NCBI RefSeq assembly: GCF_000317695.1
Contig: NC_019771.1
Location: 2,422,001 to 2,486,000 of the forward strand
DNA length: 64,000 nt
From: Anabaena cylindrica PCC 7122
GTDB taxonomy: Bacteria > Cyanobacteriota > Cyanobacteriia > Cyanobacteriales > Nostocaceae
Reading direction: 5' to 3'
Part shown: positions 26,190 to 35,912 of the stretch, piece by piece
Position numbering within the stretch: position 1 is the first letter of the stretch
Layout: every line of letters starts with the position of its first letter
Made by a program: the position numbers and the translations under genes
Notes under the pieces: model-generated
Told to the model about the DNA's origin: nothing
Seen by the model: only the letters and a program-made list of their open reading frames with translations
Database searches by the model: none

Positions 26190-27142
26190 AACTGTACGAA
26201 CATCCAGAATTCACAGATGCTATCAAAGCTGCTAAACAACATTTTGCACATCCAGGGCTAACCGAACAGTTCATTGAAAAGGATTACTATGTCACAGAAG
26301 CTCTGCGAATTGTGGCACAAAACTATCCAAATGAAGTGATTTTTAAAGGAGGAACGAGTTTATCTAAGGGGTGGAAGCTAATAGAAAGGTTCTCAGAAGA
26401 TATTGACCTGTTTTTGAATCCTCAAGCCTTCAATCCACCCCTTCCTAGTAAAAATAGTATTTATAAAAAGTTAAAACAAATAGAAACATTGGTAGATGGG
26501 CATCCCGGCTTAACACTTAATAGAAGTAATGCTGATAAAGGATCTCATCGTAATAGTTTTTTTAACTATAACCCTCAATTTTTAGGTAATAAAGCAATAG
26601 CTAATAGTGTTTACTTAGAAATAGGAATACGTAGTGGGAATTATCCTGTAGAAGAAATATCAATATCTTCTTATTTAGCTGATTTCTTAAAAGAAACAGG
26701 TATTAGTTTAGGTACAGATGATGAATCTGCATTTCCTATGAAATTGTTACATTTCCGACGCACTTTTGTAGAGAAATTATTTGCTATACACTCTAGAGTG
26801 TTACTTTATAAAGAACAAAAACAACCGATAGCAACTCACGCCAGACATTACTACGATCTGTACTGTTTAGCCCAAAGGCAAGAAGTACAAAAAATGCTTA
26901 ACACGGAAGAATATAATAACATTAAAGAAGATTGTTTTAACATTGGACAACAACATTTCAATAATTATCAACCACCTGAAAATTTGAGTTTTTCAAAGAG
27001 CATAGCAATTTTTCCAACAGGAGACTTACGACAATTAATTGCAAAGGAATATAGCCAACAATGCAGAAATTTATGCTATGGCGATTATCCAACATGGGAA
27101 GAAATAGAATCATGCTTTGAGCAATTACGAAATATTTTGTAA
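26186..27142 (+). CDS. abiEii: AbiEii nucleotidyltransferase toxin
   Basis: A 318-aa DUF1814 protein. The nucleotidyltransferase motif is EVIFKGGTSLSKGWKLIERF followed by SEDIDLFLN (GGTSL plus DxD). The conserved downstream motif R..YDLYCL is present as ATHARHYYDLYCLA. It starts within the abiEi stop region (GTGAAACTG-type overlap at 26186, so a GTG start). Members transfer nucleotides to tRNA 3' ends or other acceptors and halt growth on phage infection. Intact length and motifs. Confidence 0.87.
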   Translation: MKLYEHPEFTDAIKAAKQHFAHPGLTEQFIEKDYYVTEALRIVAQNYPNEVIFKGGTSLSKGWKLIERFSEDIDLFLNPQAFNPPLPSKNSIYKKLKQIETLVDGHPGLTLNRSNADKGSHRNSFFNYNPQFLGNKAIANSVYLEIGIRSGNYPVEEISISSYLADFLKETGISLGTDDESAFPMKLLHFRRTFVEKLFAIHSRVLLYKEQKQPIATHARHYYDLYCLAQRQEVQKMLNTEEYNNIKEDCFNIGQQHFNNYQPPENLSFSKSIAIFPTGDLRQLIAKEYSQQCRNLCYGDYPTWEEIESCFEQLRNIL

Positions 27143-27237
27143 GACATTCGCCAACAGGGAGTTCAGTCGGAATACCTACAAGTGCGATTCGTTGTAAATA
27201 TGGCAGAGAATACCTCGCTGACCCAAAATTATTTAAT

Positions 27238-28884
27238 TCACAAAATTTTGCGAGAGCGAATCAGATGTTCTCTGAGATAATACGCTCTAGATGAAGCAGT
27301 CTCAACAATTGCATTAAGCAACACAAAACAAGATTCATGCATATTTCTTGGCAAAGGTCCGGTTTGGTCTAGCTGGAGAAAACGCTGAATTGATATTTCT
27401 AGGTAGAATGCAGTATTTACTCCTGAGAGCAAACGAGTTCCACCCTCCTCCTTTTGATGTTGTGAGAGGATATGTACCCCTGATTCAAAGAAAATTGAGG
27501 GAAAATGATACATGAGTGAGGCTAGAGCGTTAAACACGTCTGGATTCTTTCCAGCGTTCGTGACGAATTCAAGCAGTAAGTCTTTCCCAAGTGCAACATC
27601 CTGAGTTTCATAATCGTTTTTTTGCCAGTCTAAATCAGCTTTTAATATGCCGCGAATTAACTTGCGTCTGTTATCCTGCTGCCTGTAGTCAGAGTCATAG
27701 CCAGCAACCTCAATAGCTATCTTTTGTACCTTCTGCGATAATTCTTTCCATAATTGCCAGTAAGCTTCCTTTTCACCTTGTCTTTCAGCCTCTACTGCAA
27801 CACATAAGACGAGGTAATCCACAAAACTTGGTGCTATTTCACAACCCATTCGTAACTGGTCAATATAGTCTTCAAATCCTGAGTCATGTAAGCAGAACAG
27901 ATATTTAGAAAAACGTTTTGTGAAGCTTAATCGAACCTCAAAATTGATTCTTAATTTATCATCTCTAAACCTATCATCTCTATCAGATTTATGCGTCCTC
28001 TCTTCTTGTTCAACTTCAAAGAAGAGATTCAGCATTTTCGACAACAATTTGATATGGATGGGTTCCCTTGAGCCATCTGGAATCATCAGGCAAGGACTTA
28101 AAATATGCGATGAACTGTGTGAGCGAAAAGAAATTTGCTCAAGATCCGTCGAAAGTTCACTTCGTGCGAATCGATTACGAAATTCGTCTTTCTGTGCTTG
28201 TAAATTGTCTAATTCAGCTTTTTTAGCATCGCCTTCTAGAAAATATGTTTGTCTTCTTGTGTGATGATTATTTTGCTCAAAACGGGCATACTCAAGTGTT
28301 ACAATAATGCATCTTTGAGCAAATCCAGAATCTCTTTGCCAGAGATGATTTCTAATTCCCTCGGCTGCTTTGTTGCGTACATTTGCACTATTATGTGTCA
28401 ACGCAATAGAAATTAACCTTTTAATAATAAACTTTTCGTCGTCATTAGAGGCAAAGTCTAATAGAATTGGGAGAACAGATGAAGCTGCTGCTGCACCATC
28501 GTGATCTGTCGTCGGATCTGCAATTGAATTGTCTGTATCTGCATTCGCCGTAACTGTTTGACCAATTAGCTCGGTACACCACAAAATATCTTCTTCATTA
28601 GACTCGTCCGAATAATCTCGTACAAAAATAGCAGCAGCAGTAACAATAGCACCAAAATACATTGCTGCCATCTCGCTTACTGCACCTGCCTTAAGTTCTT
28701 CAAAAAGCTCCTTTGCCTCAGCAAGAGCTTCATGCCACGTCGCATAGTATTCAGTCTCTAGTGCCTGGTATTCAAAGGTTTTGCTTGCCCATAGATATAG
28801 CGCAGAGAAGCGTTCTTGTACCTGAATACTTTCTTGAGCTTGTTGCTGAAGAGCCTTTAAGTCAGGCTCCAAACCTTCAGCCTC
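27238..28884 (-). pseudogene. Probable C-terminal fragment of a STAND NTPase split by IS1
   Basis: The open frame begins directly at the IS1 boundary (28884, reading EAEGLEPDLKALQQQ). The only possible start near the beginning is a TTG at 28872. It encodes about 548 residues of helical, HEAT/TPR-like sequence (for example IALTHNSANVRNKAAEGIRN), no enzyme motif, and the terminus ASSRAYYLREHLIRSRKIL. It lies in the same orientation and directly beyond the N-terminal part at 29840-32743, as expected for the sensor half of one gene. The join is not exact because no IS1 target duplication remains. A separate gene with a TTG start is less likely. Confidence 0.62.
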
Positions 28885-29839
28885 GGTAGTGGTAAATATG
28901 TAGTGAAATCTTATATTTTCTAACTCAAATTATTCATTTGTAGCCGTTGCAATTTGAATTACATTTAACCAACTAATTGAAACTCCTCTAAAGTATAAAG
29001 TTTCTAAATATATGATTTAGCGAGAACGTGTTAAGTGTTATATGTAGTATAGTATCAGTGTTTTTAAATTCAACTATTTCAGTATTGATGTCAATCTCCA
29101 GACCTACTTGCCCCAATTGTGGTTCTCAACACATTGTCAAAAATGGGAAGATTCATAATCAAAAACCAAAATACCAGTGTCAAAACTGCAAAAGACAGTT
29201 TATAGAAAATCCCACTAATAAAGTTATTAGCAAAGATACTATAGAACTGATTGATAGACTTTTACTTGAGAAAATACCTCTCGCAGGTATTGCTCGTGCT
29301 GCTCGTGTTTCAGAGACTTGGTTGCAAAAATATGTGAATAATAAATATGCCCAGATTCCGACTCAGGTAAATGTTTCAGCCAAACCAAGAGGTAAATTGA
29401 CTATTGAGTGTGATGAGGCTTGGTCATTTGTAGGTCATAAGGGTAATAAGCAATGGATTTGGTTAGCTTTGGATAAAAAACTAGAGAAATAGTTGGAGTT
29501 TACATAGGCGACCGCAGTGAAGATGGCGCTAGGGGATTATGGAATTCTCTACCACCAGTTTATCGTCAATGTGCTGTTTGCTATACAGATTTTTGGGCAG
29601 CTTACGCACAAGTTATTCCTAGCAAACGTCATCAGGCAGTAGGGAAAGAAAGTGGCAAGACTAACCATATTGAACGCTTTAATAATACAATGCGTCAAAG
29701 AATTTCTCGTTTGGTTAGAAAGACTTTATCCTTCTCTAAAAAGTTAGATAATCATATTGGTGCTATCTGGTATTTTATTCATCATTATAATTCTTGTTGT
29801 AGCGCCTAATTTTATTATCACTACATATTTACCACTACC
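28885..29839 (+). mobile_element. IS1-family insertion sequence (955 bp)
   Basis: Terminal repeats of 22 bp starting GGTAGTGGTAAATATGTAGT (28885) and ending in the complement at 29839. It contains one transposase gene. The flanks CAGCCTC and CTGAATTT show no 8-9 bp duplication, which suggests an adjacent deletion after insertion. Confidence 0.88.
29088..29809 (+). CDS. insAB: IS1-family transposase produced by -1 frameshifting
   Basis: The zinc-finger/HTH N-part MSISRPTCPNCGSQHIVKNG ... RRARVSETWL-type region runs to ECDEAWSFVGHKGNKQWIWL and a stop at 29490-29492. Just before this lies A6C (AAAAAAC, 29475-29481), the slippery site used by IS1. A -1 shift there gives DKKTREIVGVYIGDRSEDGA and continues to HIERFNNTMRQRISRLVRKT and IWYFIHHYNSCCSA. 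All catalytic regions are present, so the element looks active. Confidence 0.87.
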
Positions 29840-32743
29840 CTGAATTTTTGTCCCATCATTTAACTGGATAGTTAATGGTTCCACTACCGATTCTGACAAG
29901 TCTCGTTGTGTCGATGAGTAGCGATGCGGTTTATCTAAATCAGAATGGGCATACTCTTCTGCTGCAATATTAAGCAAATTTAAAATAAAATCTAAGCCCT
30001 TTTTTGGATGGAAACGCAAAAGATATTGAAATGGACCTTTAGCCCCACTAGCAGGAAAAAACTCATACCGATGCTCGTAGAGGCTGAAGTAATGATTTAC
30101 CCCACCGATGCTTCTGTAATGGTATGTGTTACTTTTCCTGGATTTCTCAATTAACCATTCAGAGTACGCCAGCTTGATTAGTGTATTTGGATCATTCTTG
30201 CAGAAGAAAGCTGCTTCAACGCCTTGAAAAGCCATTTTACAAAACTCTTCGACGTAGTGTGGTCGGTGCGATCTCTCACCAGTTCCATTCGCGAAAACAT
30301 CTGTCTCTAAAAGCTCCAAAAACTCTTCACGTATTGCTGAAATGGTTTTTATAATGATGCTAAGTAGCTTGTTTCTATCACCATCGTCTCTGTATGATTC
30401 TTTAAGATAGGCTAATAAATGAAGGGCTAGTAACCCTGCTTCACGGGCTGGTACTAGCAGTTCTTCGTCTATATGAAGAATAGATGACCAGTTATTTAAT
30501 ACTGCTGTTATATGTGGTACTAAAGTTTCTGATAGAAGTTCCTTGTTTTCAAAGAGGAAGCAAATAACAGCTTTCCAGCCTTGACCATAAGGCTTAAGAA
30601 ACAAAGCATCAACTAAAGTTCTTTCATCATTTTCTTTTGGTCTTAAAGTTAACGTCTGCTCTGGCGTTTGACAAGCTATTCGGAGGATGAAGCAGAAACG
30701 TTTTAGAAGTTCTCCATTCTCTAAAAAAAGTTGATTCTTTAACAGTCTGAGAAACTGGTCTGGATTATCACCTTGAAGTACCGCAGCAATAGTTTCATCT
30801 TGCCAGTATCTTTGGACATCTTGACTACTAAGAACAGAGCGAATAAAACCATCAAGGTTCTCACCGTACCTCAATTTTTGGTGAAGCCACAAGCGAAACG
30901 CACGATTCATTGCAGGTTTATTACCTATTGCATTAAGAAAATTCTGCGTGTTGCCTAAGTGTCTCCGATAAGCATCCTCAATGTATTGTTCGAGCGCCCA
31001 ATCCTCTAGAACGTCGTGTGCTGGGCTAACGAGACCATTCTTGGAATCGCGACGAACTAAATTATCCTCTTCGAGCTTGAAAACAGCATCGCTATTAAAC
31101 TCACTCTCTGGCACTCCATAGACCATCTGTTTAGCGCGATGAACTGCGATATCCGTAAAAGCTTGCCTACGCTTAAATGGCATCCCGTTTGCTCGCACTT
31201 GTTCTTTTGCAATCACGTCTCGCCAGACGGCGGTGCGAAACTCCTTTTCACCATCATCAGGCATAAACTCTGTTCCAGTTTGAAGAACTCTATATGCTAA
31301 ATCCGCAAAAAATGGAGATTTCAGCAACAGATTCAAAGTTGGATTATCAGAAAGTTTTCGTAAAGGTTCAAGTTGTTTGCATAGATACTGAACTTGGTCA
31401 TGACTAAAACCACTTAATGTAAGCGTCGTAAAGTTAATCCCAAAAGGTTGAAGATGGTGAAAAGTTATTAGTTGATATGCATAGTCACGACCAGTAGCAA
31501 TAACAGTCCAACCTTGCTGTTTTTTCAGTAAATCAAGCAAATCTATAAATGCTGTTGTTTTCTCTAACTCAAGAAGCTTTTCTAATGATTCAATAACCAA
31601 GTATTTTTTTGGCATTAAAGCGAAACCTGCTTCTAAATCCCGAAGCGAACTTCTTAAGCCCATTGCTGAAAATACATTATCGAGGTGGGCTTTATCCAAA
31701 TCCTCTGTGCGTAAACAGAAGATAGGGGCGCGTTCGCCTACATAGTCTGAGAATTCTCGTATTAGGCCAGATTTTCCAGCCCCGCGCTCACCAGACACGA
31801 AAACAAAACTGGAGGTTTCAGTAAAGCTGAGTAATTGAGCAAATGCATCTGATTGCTGAATATGAATTCCACCAATAGTAGTTCTTATACCAGCTAAAAT
31901 GTAATTCCCATGATCCTTGAGCTTACTGACATCTGATAACCAACTAGAAGAAGTAACGGTACTAAATGCTGTCCTAATGTCTTCTGGTAAGCTTTCTAAA
32001 GTAAGTGTTCCTGCATTTTGGTTGTAGTTCTCAACATAGGTAACGATGCTGCTCCACAAATTCGATGCAGGTATCTGTGAATACTGAGCAATTAGAGAGT
32101 AAAGTAGGGACAACGTACTCCCTGATACTGTATCTAAATCGTAGCCAATGATATGAAAAACTTTTAAGAACTCCCATAACTGCCTGTGAGAAACATCAGT
32201 TTCGTTATTTGCAGTCTTCAAATGTGTTTTGAACGCTTCTAACTTTTTTCTTTTTGCATTACTACTAAAATTAGCAGTATTAATTTTGATAAAAAATTCT
32301 TCTTCATTTTCAGCGTGCCTTGCCCATTCAAGAATAGGTCGCACATCGTTGATATCAGTTGCGCTCAAAGGACCCGTAATAAGAGCGAGGGCATCAGTAT
32401 TAGAATCAAAACTTTCGTCATTAAAATCATTCCAAGTACTTTGAATTACTTCAGCAAAAATTTTGTTATTTTCCGTGATATTAATGTCATGTTTTATTTG
32501 AGCTAGCAGCTTTGCTTCTTTGTCAGTTTCTGACTGTTTTGTGAATACAATAAAATCATCAGTATTAAAGCCAGCGTAACGCCCTTGTAGCTTGATTCTT
32601 ATGATGGGAAAAGGCGGTAGGCAGGGTGCAAGTCGGCCAGTCAGCATAAGAACAGTGAACGCAGCTTGAACTCGCGTTTCAAAGTTTGGTCCACCACCAC
32701 CAGTAGAAAAAGGATTACTTTGTTGCTTTGCTGCTTCAGCCAT
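29840..32743 (-). pseudogene. N-terminal part of a nuclease-STAND NTPase defence protein, interrupted by IS1
   Basis: About 968 native residues. The start MAEAAKQQSNPFSTGGGGPN, with FETRVQAAFTVLMLTG, and a putative PD-(D/E)xK core (NTDDFIVFTK, then LLAQIKHDI near residue 85) resembles Cap4/DUF4297-type nucleases. Residues about 310-450 are a P-loop domain (FVFVSGERGAGKSGLIREF, YLVIESLEKLLEL, TVIATGRDY). Helical repeats follow. After QLNDGTKIQG the frame enters the IS1, adding 31 foreign residues. The architecture matches Avs-like antiviral NTPases in which NTPase assembly on a phage protein activates the nuclease. The C-terminal sensor is probably 27238-28884. Confidence 0.72.
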
Positions 32744-32952
32744 TTATACCCGTATTAAAGATAATGTATATTTATATACTCATTTTTCTCATTGGTTGTT
32801 TCAACTTGAAAAACTATAATGCCAGCTAATTGATTTCTACCACCAACTGCTCCGGCTTGCAAGGACAGTTTTAGAATTTTTTAACTAACAAAACGTTGAC
32901 ACAATCACAGATATTCCATGCAAAAATAACTTTTTCAAATAAAGGTAAACTC

Positions 32953-33120
32953 ATGAACAAGTTTATACTACTGATTCTAGTAATGACCATCAGTTATTTT
33001 ACAGCGGTCAAGCCTGATGCCAATTTCCTAGACACAGCTTGGAGAGTTATAGTTCTGATTGAAAAAGTGGAACAATTGTGTGGAAAGAAGCCTACGAAGC
33101 GATCGCTAAACTATAACTAA
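32953..33120 (+). CDS. Small membrane peptide, copy A (55 aa)
   Basis: MNKFILLILVMTISYFTAVK forms one N-terminal hydrophobic segment or signal anchor, then DANFLDTAWRVIVLIEKVEQ and a Lys-rich end. It is preceded by AAAGG 9 nt upstream. The first 47 residues and about 80 bp of leader are nearly identical to copy B at 33459-33665, showing a recent tandem duplication. Function unknown; a type I-toxin-like or exported peptide is possible. Confidence 0.6.
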   Translation: MNKFILLILVMTISYFTAVKPDANFLDTAWRVIVLIEKVEQLCGKKPTKRSLNYN

Positions 33121-33143
33121 AAAAACACACTATAACATTTATT

Positions 33144-33186
33144 TGCACCCTTGATGGGATACCTCTGGTATCCCATCAAGGGTGCA
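33144..33186. terminator. Perfect 20-bp-stem hairpin, terminator-like
   Basis: Arms at 33144-33163 and 33167-33186 are perfectly complementary around a TCT loop. It lies 24 bp after the stop of membrane peptide A. There is no strong T tract, so it may be a bidirectional terminator, an RNA stabiliser or a mobile palindrome. The remaining spacer to 33458 holds a HIP1-like site and the second copy of the leader. Confidence 0.6.
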
Positions 33187-33458
33187 GACACTTTATTTCA
33201 TTAAAAACTTACCAGTGCTAAATTTTGCTGATAGCACGGGTTGAAAATTGGAATTATGTGAAAATTAACGGCCGTTTATACGCTCAAGCATAAACTTGAC
33301 ATTACTCATATGTCAAGACTGAATAACAAAAAATATTTTCAGCGATTTAGAGCGATCGCTCTTGCAAGGAAAGTTTGAGGATTTTTTAACTAACAAAACG
33401 TTGACACACTCACAGATATTCCATGCAGCCAATAACTTGTTCAAATAAAGGTAAACTC

Positions 33459-33665
33459 ATGAACAAGTTTATACTACTGATTCTAGTAATGACCATAAGT
33501 TATTTTACAGCGGTCAAGCCTGATGCCAATTTCCTAGACACAGCTTGGAGAGTTATAGTTCTGATTGAAAAAGTGGAACAATTGTGTGGAAAGAAGCCTG
33601 AAAAGAAAAAGTCAACTAACCGTGAAGGAAAGATAGCTAAGGATAAAAAGCTAGATAAAAAATAG
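33459..33665 (+). CDS. Small membrane peptide, copy B (68 aa)
   Basis: The same MNKFILLILVMTISYFTAVK start and central region as copy A, but with a longer, highly basic tail (PEKKKSTNREGKIAKDKKLD). The duplicated unit starts about 75 bp upstream of each ATG (TTTTTAACTAACAAAACG). The tails differ after GKKP, so the duplication boundary or later divergence lies there. Confidence 0.6.
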   Translation: MNKFILLILVMTISYFTAVKPDANFLDTAWRVIVLIEKVEQLCGKKPEKKKSTNREGKIAKDKKLDKK

Positions 33666-34121
33666 TTGCTAGTAGTCAACGTTATCCGATTATAAATACG
33701 AGATAATGTTGGCTATCTATTTTTTGGAATAAGCCAGTAATTTTCACTTCGGTTTTCTCTACTTGTCCAATTGGGATAGCTTGCGAGATACCCCAATTGG
33801 TAAACAAAAGTGCCATTTCGTGTAATCTCTGCTGTACTAGGATTATTTGCTTTTTTGAGCATTTTAACTGGAGTTGGGACTAGCGTTTTTGATCATGTAA
33901 TTTTGATAAGTAGCTAAAATATATACTTTCATACTGGTAACAATATTTAGAAAATATGAAGCCTTATTTTTCCAGCATTATATGTAAAATTGTAATTAAT
34001 TACATCTGTTAATTTGTAATTATGTTAAATTAATAAATTGTATATATCCATAAAGCTTTTTATGGCAAGTGTTTTAGCTTTGTAATAATGTAACTAATTA
34101 CAAAAACACAAACTTACATTT
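33666..34121. promoter_or_regulatory. Regulatory spacer of the ParA/RHH operon with TGTAATTA boxes
   Basis: No gene. The 14-bp palindrome TGTAATTAATTACA lies at 33991-34004. Further TGTAATTA/TAATTACA boxes lie at about 34014 and 34094, and GTAATAATGTAAC near 34083. They recur after the operon at 35031-35054. They are likely sites for the RHH protein, as operator and perhaps centromere. Confidence 0.6.
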
Positions 34122-34775
34122 ATGAAAATTGCCATTCTGAACCAAAAAGGGGGCAGTGGTAAGACAACAGTATCCATCCATCTGTCCCATGCTTTGAAAT
34201 TAAAAGGGTATCGAGTATTACTTGTAGACACTGACCCCCAAGGCTCATCCCGTGATTGGGCAGCAGCCCGTAACGAAGAAGCACCATTTAGCGTCATGGC
34301 GTTAGATCGGCCGATTATCCACAAAGAATTGCCCAAATTAGCACAGGGGTATGAATACGTACTGATTGATGGTGCGCCCAGAGTTTCCGACCTCACCCGT
34401 TCGGCAATTATGGCAGTAGATTTTGTGCTAATCCCCATCCAGCCATCACCCCTAGATATCTGGGCAGTGCATGAAGTCGTCGAGCTAATTCAGGAAGCAA
34501 CTATATATAAACCAGATTTGTCAGCTGCATTTTTGGTTAACCGGAAGGTTGTCAATAGCAGCATTGCGCGGGAAGTATCCGAAGTGTTACAGCAGTATCC
34601 ATTCCCAGTATTGAACGCCCAAATTAGCCAACGAGTAGTTTTTGCTGAGTGCTTAAATAGCGGCAGTACAGTTTTGGAAACTGCTCCAAAAAGTGCTGCG
34701 GCGGATGAAGTCAGGGCAGTTTGTGAGGAAATTTTAGCATTTGTAAAGGAACCAACGAATCATGGCAGAAACTAA
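34122..34775 (+). CDS. parA: ParA-family plasmid partition ATPase
   Basis: A 217-aa ParA without an HTH extension. Canonical deviant Walker A KGGSGKTTVSIHLS with signature Lys, A' motif VLLVDTDPQGSSRDWAAARN, Walker B YVLIDGAPRVSDL. It is of the type Ib (short) partition class that works with a small ribbon-helix-helix protein, encoded by the overlapping next gene (14-bp overlap). Motifs and length are intact. Confidence 0.92.
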   Translation: MKIAILNQKGGSGKTTVSIHLSHALKLKGYRVLLVDTDPQGSSRDWAAARNEEAPFSVMALDRPIIHKELPKLAQGYEYVLIDGAPRVSDLTRSAIMAVDFVLIPIQPSPLDIWAVHEVVELIQEATIYKPDLSAAFLVNRKVVNSSIAREVSEVLQQYPFPVLNAQISQRVVFAECLNSGSTVLETAPKSAAADEVRAVCEEILAFVKEPTNHGRN

Positions 34776-35031
34776 AAGAACATCAAAACTAAGCTTAAAG
34801 CCTGGAGTGAAGACAACGCCTGTTATAGATGAGCAAGCAGCATGGGTTGAAAGTCGTAATGGTGTTGAAGCCTCTATTCCCAAGGAAGAACCCAGCAATA
34901 GCAAGATGAAGCGGATTACCTTTGAGGTAACAGAAACCCAGCATCAGACAATTAAAATTTGCGCTACTAAGAAAGGGATGAGCATCAAGGAACTAATGAT
35001 TTCCCTCATTGAACAGGAGTTGAAGGATTAA
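34762..35031 (+). CDS. RHH partition partner (ParG/ParB-like)
   Basis: 89 aa: a flexible basic N-terminus and a C-terminal ribbon-helix-helix (MKRITFEVTETQHQTIKICA, TKKGMSIKELMISLIEQELK). This is the ParG-type layout: the RHH dimer binds operator/centromere DNA while the tail stimulates ParA ATPase. The probable binding sites are the palindromes on both sides of the operon. Confidence 0.82.
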   Translation: MAETKRTSKLSLKPGVKTTPVIDEQAAWVESRNGVEASIPKEEPSNSKMKRITFEVTETQHQTIKICATKKGMSIKELMISLIEQELKD

Positions 35032-35054
35032 TGTAATAATTAACATTATTACAT
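35031..35054. promoter_or_regulatory. Palindrome after the ParA/RHH operon, candidate centromere
   Basis: Arms ATGTAATAAT and ATTATTACAT around TAAC, followed by related words (GATTATTACAAAATAACATA, TTACATTATTATAAA) to about 35095. The first base is the last base of the RHH stop codon. Confidence 0.6.
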
Positions 35055-35156
35055 TTGTAGATTATTACAAAATAACATATTTACATTATTATAAAAGTAA
35101 TCTAGAAGGTGATGCTGTTATGCTTACGAACAGTCAAGTTTCGGAGATGCTTCGTC

Positions 35157-35429
35157 ATGAAAGAGGAAGCCCACAAAGAAGATATCGAGGTAATCACCCA
35201 GGTTCTGGCGAAGATAACAACTCTGAGTCCTGAGCAAATTAAGCCATACCTTGATACGATGCTTGAGCGGTTAGTGAAACCACAAGCGGAGCGTCCTTTA
35301 TACGAGACTGCTACTCCTTTTGAATTGTCACAAGCTTTTCAGGAGTGGGCAGATAGTCACGACCGCAATACACCACTTTTATCCGACTATGCTGTCAGCC
35401 GCGAAAGTATGTACTCAGATGAGGAGTGA
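35157..35429 (+). CDS. Antitoxin-like partner of a truncated PIN toxin (90 aa)
   Basis: Start placed at MKEEAHKEDIEVITQVLAKI (35157). An upstream frame to 35109 lacks a plausible N-terminus. Acidic, with ETATPFELSQAFQEWADSHD and a tail TPLLSDYAVSRESMYSDEE that matches the toxin-binding ends of cyanobacterial VapB-like proteins. The PIN gene follows 3 bp later. Confidence 0.65.
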   Translation: MKEEAHKEDIEVITQVLAKITTLSPEQIKPYLDTMLERLVKPQAERPLYETATPFELSQAFQEWADSHDRNTPLLSDYAVSRESMYSDEE

Positions 35430-35432
35430 AGC

Positions 35433-35774
35433 GTGGCTTTTCTTGTAGACACAAACCTACTTCTGCGTAGCGTCGAACCATCTCACCCAATGTATGGGGA
35501 TGCAAGTAATGCCATCGCCACTTTGCTATCGCAAGGCGAGCAGCTGTGCATTGTACCGCAAAACTTAATTGAGTTTTGGAATGTTTACACTCGACCTGTG
35601 GAGAGGAACGGCTTGGGACATAGCGCCGCAGAAGCTGAAGCTGAAATTAATCGCTTAAAGGCATTTTTCCCTCTATTGCTGGATACCGAAGCAATTTACC
35701 AAGAATGGGAAAAGCTTGTGGTAGATCATGCTGTCCGAAGTGAAATCCTGGACGGGCAAAGAATTGGTAAATAA
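35433..35774 (+). pseudogene. PIN-domain toxin lacking its C-terminus
   Basis: GTG start; AFLVDTNLLLRSVEPSHPMY supplies the first Asp and VPQNLIEFWNVYTRP the Glu. The protein ends at 113 aa with VVDHAVRSEILDGQRIGK, where family members continue with a KxHDAxLVAAM segment that carries the remaining acidic residues. It is probably inactive, with a small rearrangement near 35740. Confidence 0.68.
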
Positions 35775-35842
35775 TCAATGTGTAATTAATTCTGTCTAGA
35801 TACTTACTTTAAGTTGCCTTTGCGTCAACTTGACCCCCAAAT

Positions 35843-35879
35843 CAAAAGCGCCCTCCCTTTCGGAAGAGCGCCTTTTATT
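35843..35879. terminator. Terminator after psbA (bidirectional)
   Basis: AAAAGCGCCCTCCC, loop TTTC, and GGAAGAGCGCCTTTT form a GC-rich hairpin with A/T tracts on both sides. It serves psbA on the minus strand and the rightward PIN gene. It lies 34 bp beyond the psbA stop. Confidence 0.75.
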
Positions 35880-35912
35880 GACAGAGAAGTTATTATCTTA
35901 TGTCTAGAAAGA

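Noticed and set aside
33144..33186. Riboswitch or structured ncRNA
   Set aside because: A single perfect hairpin without conserved loops; terminator or palindromic repeat is simpler.
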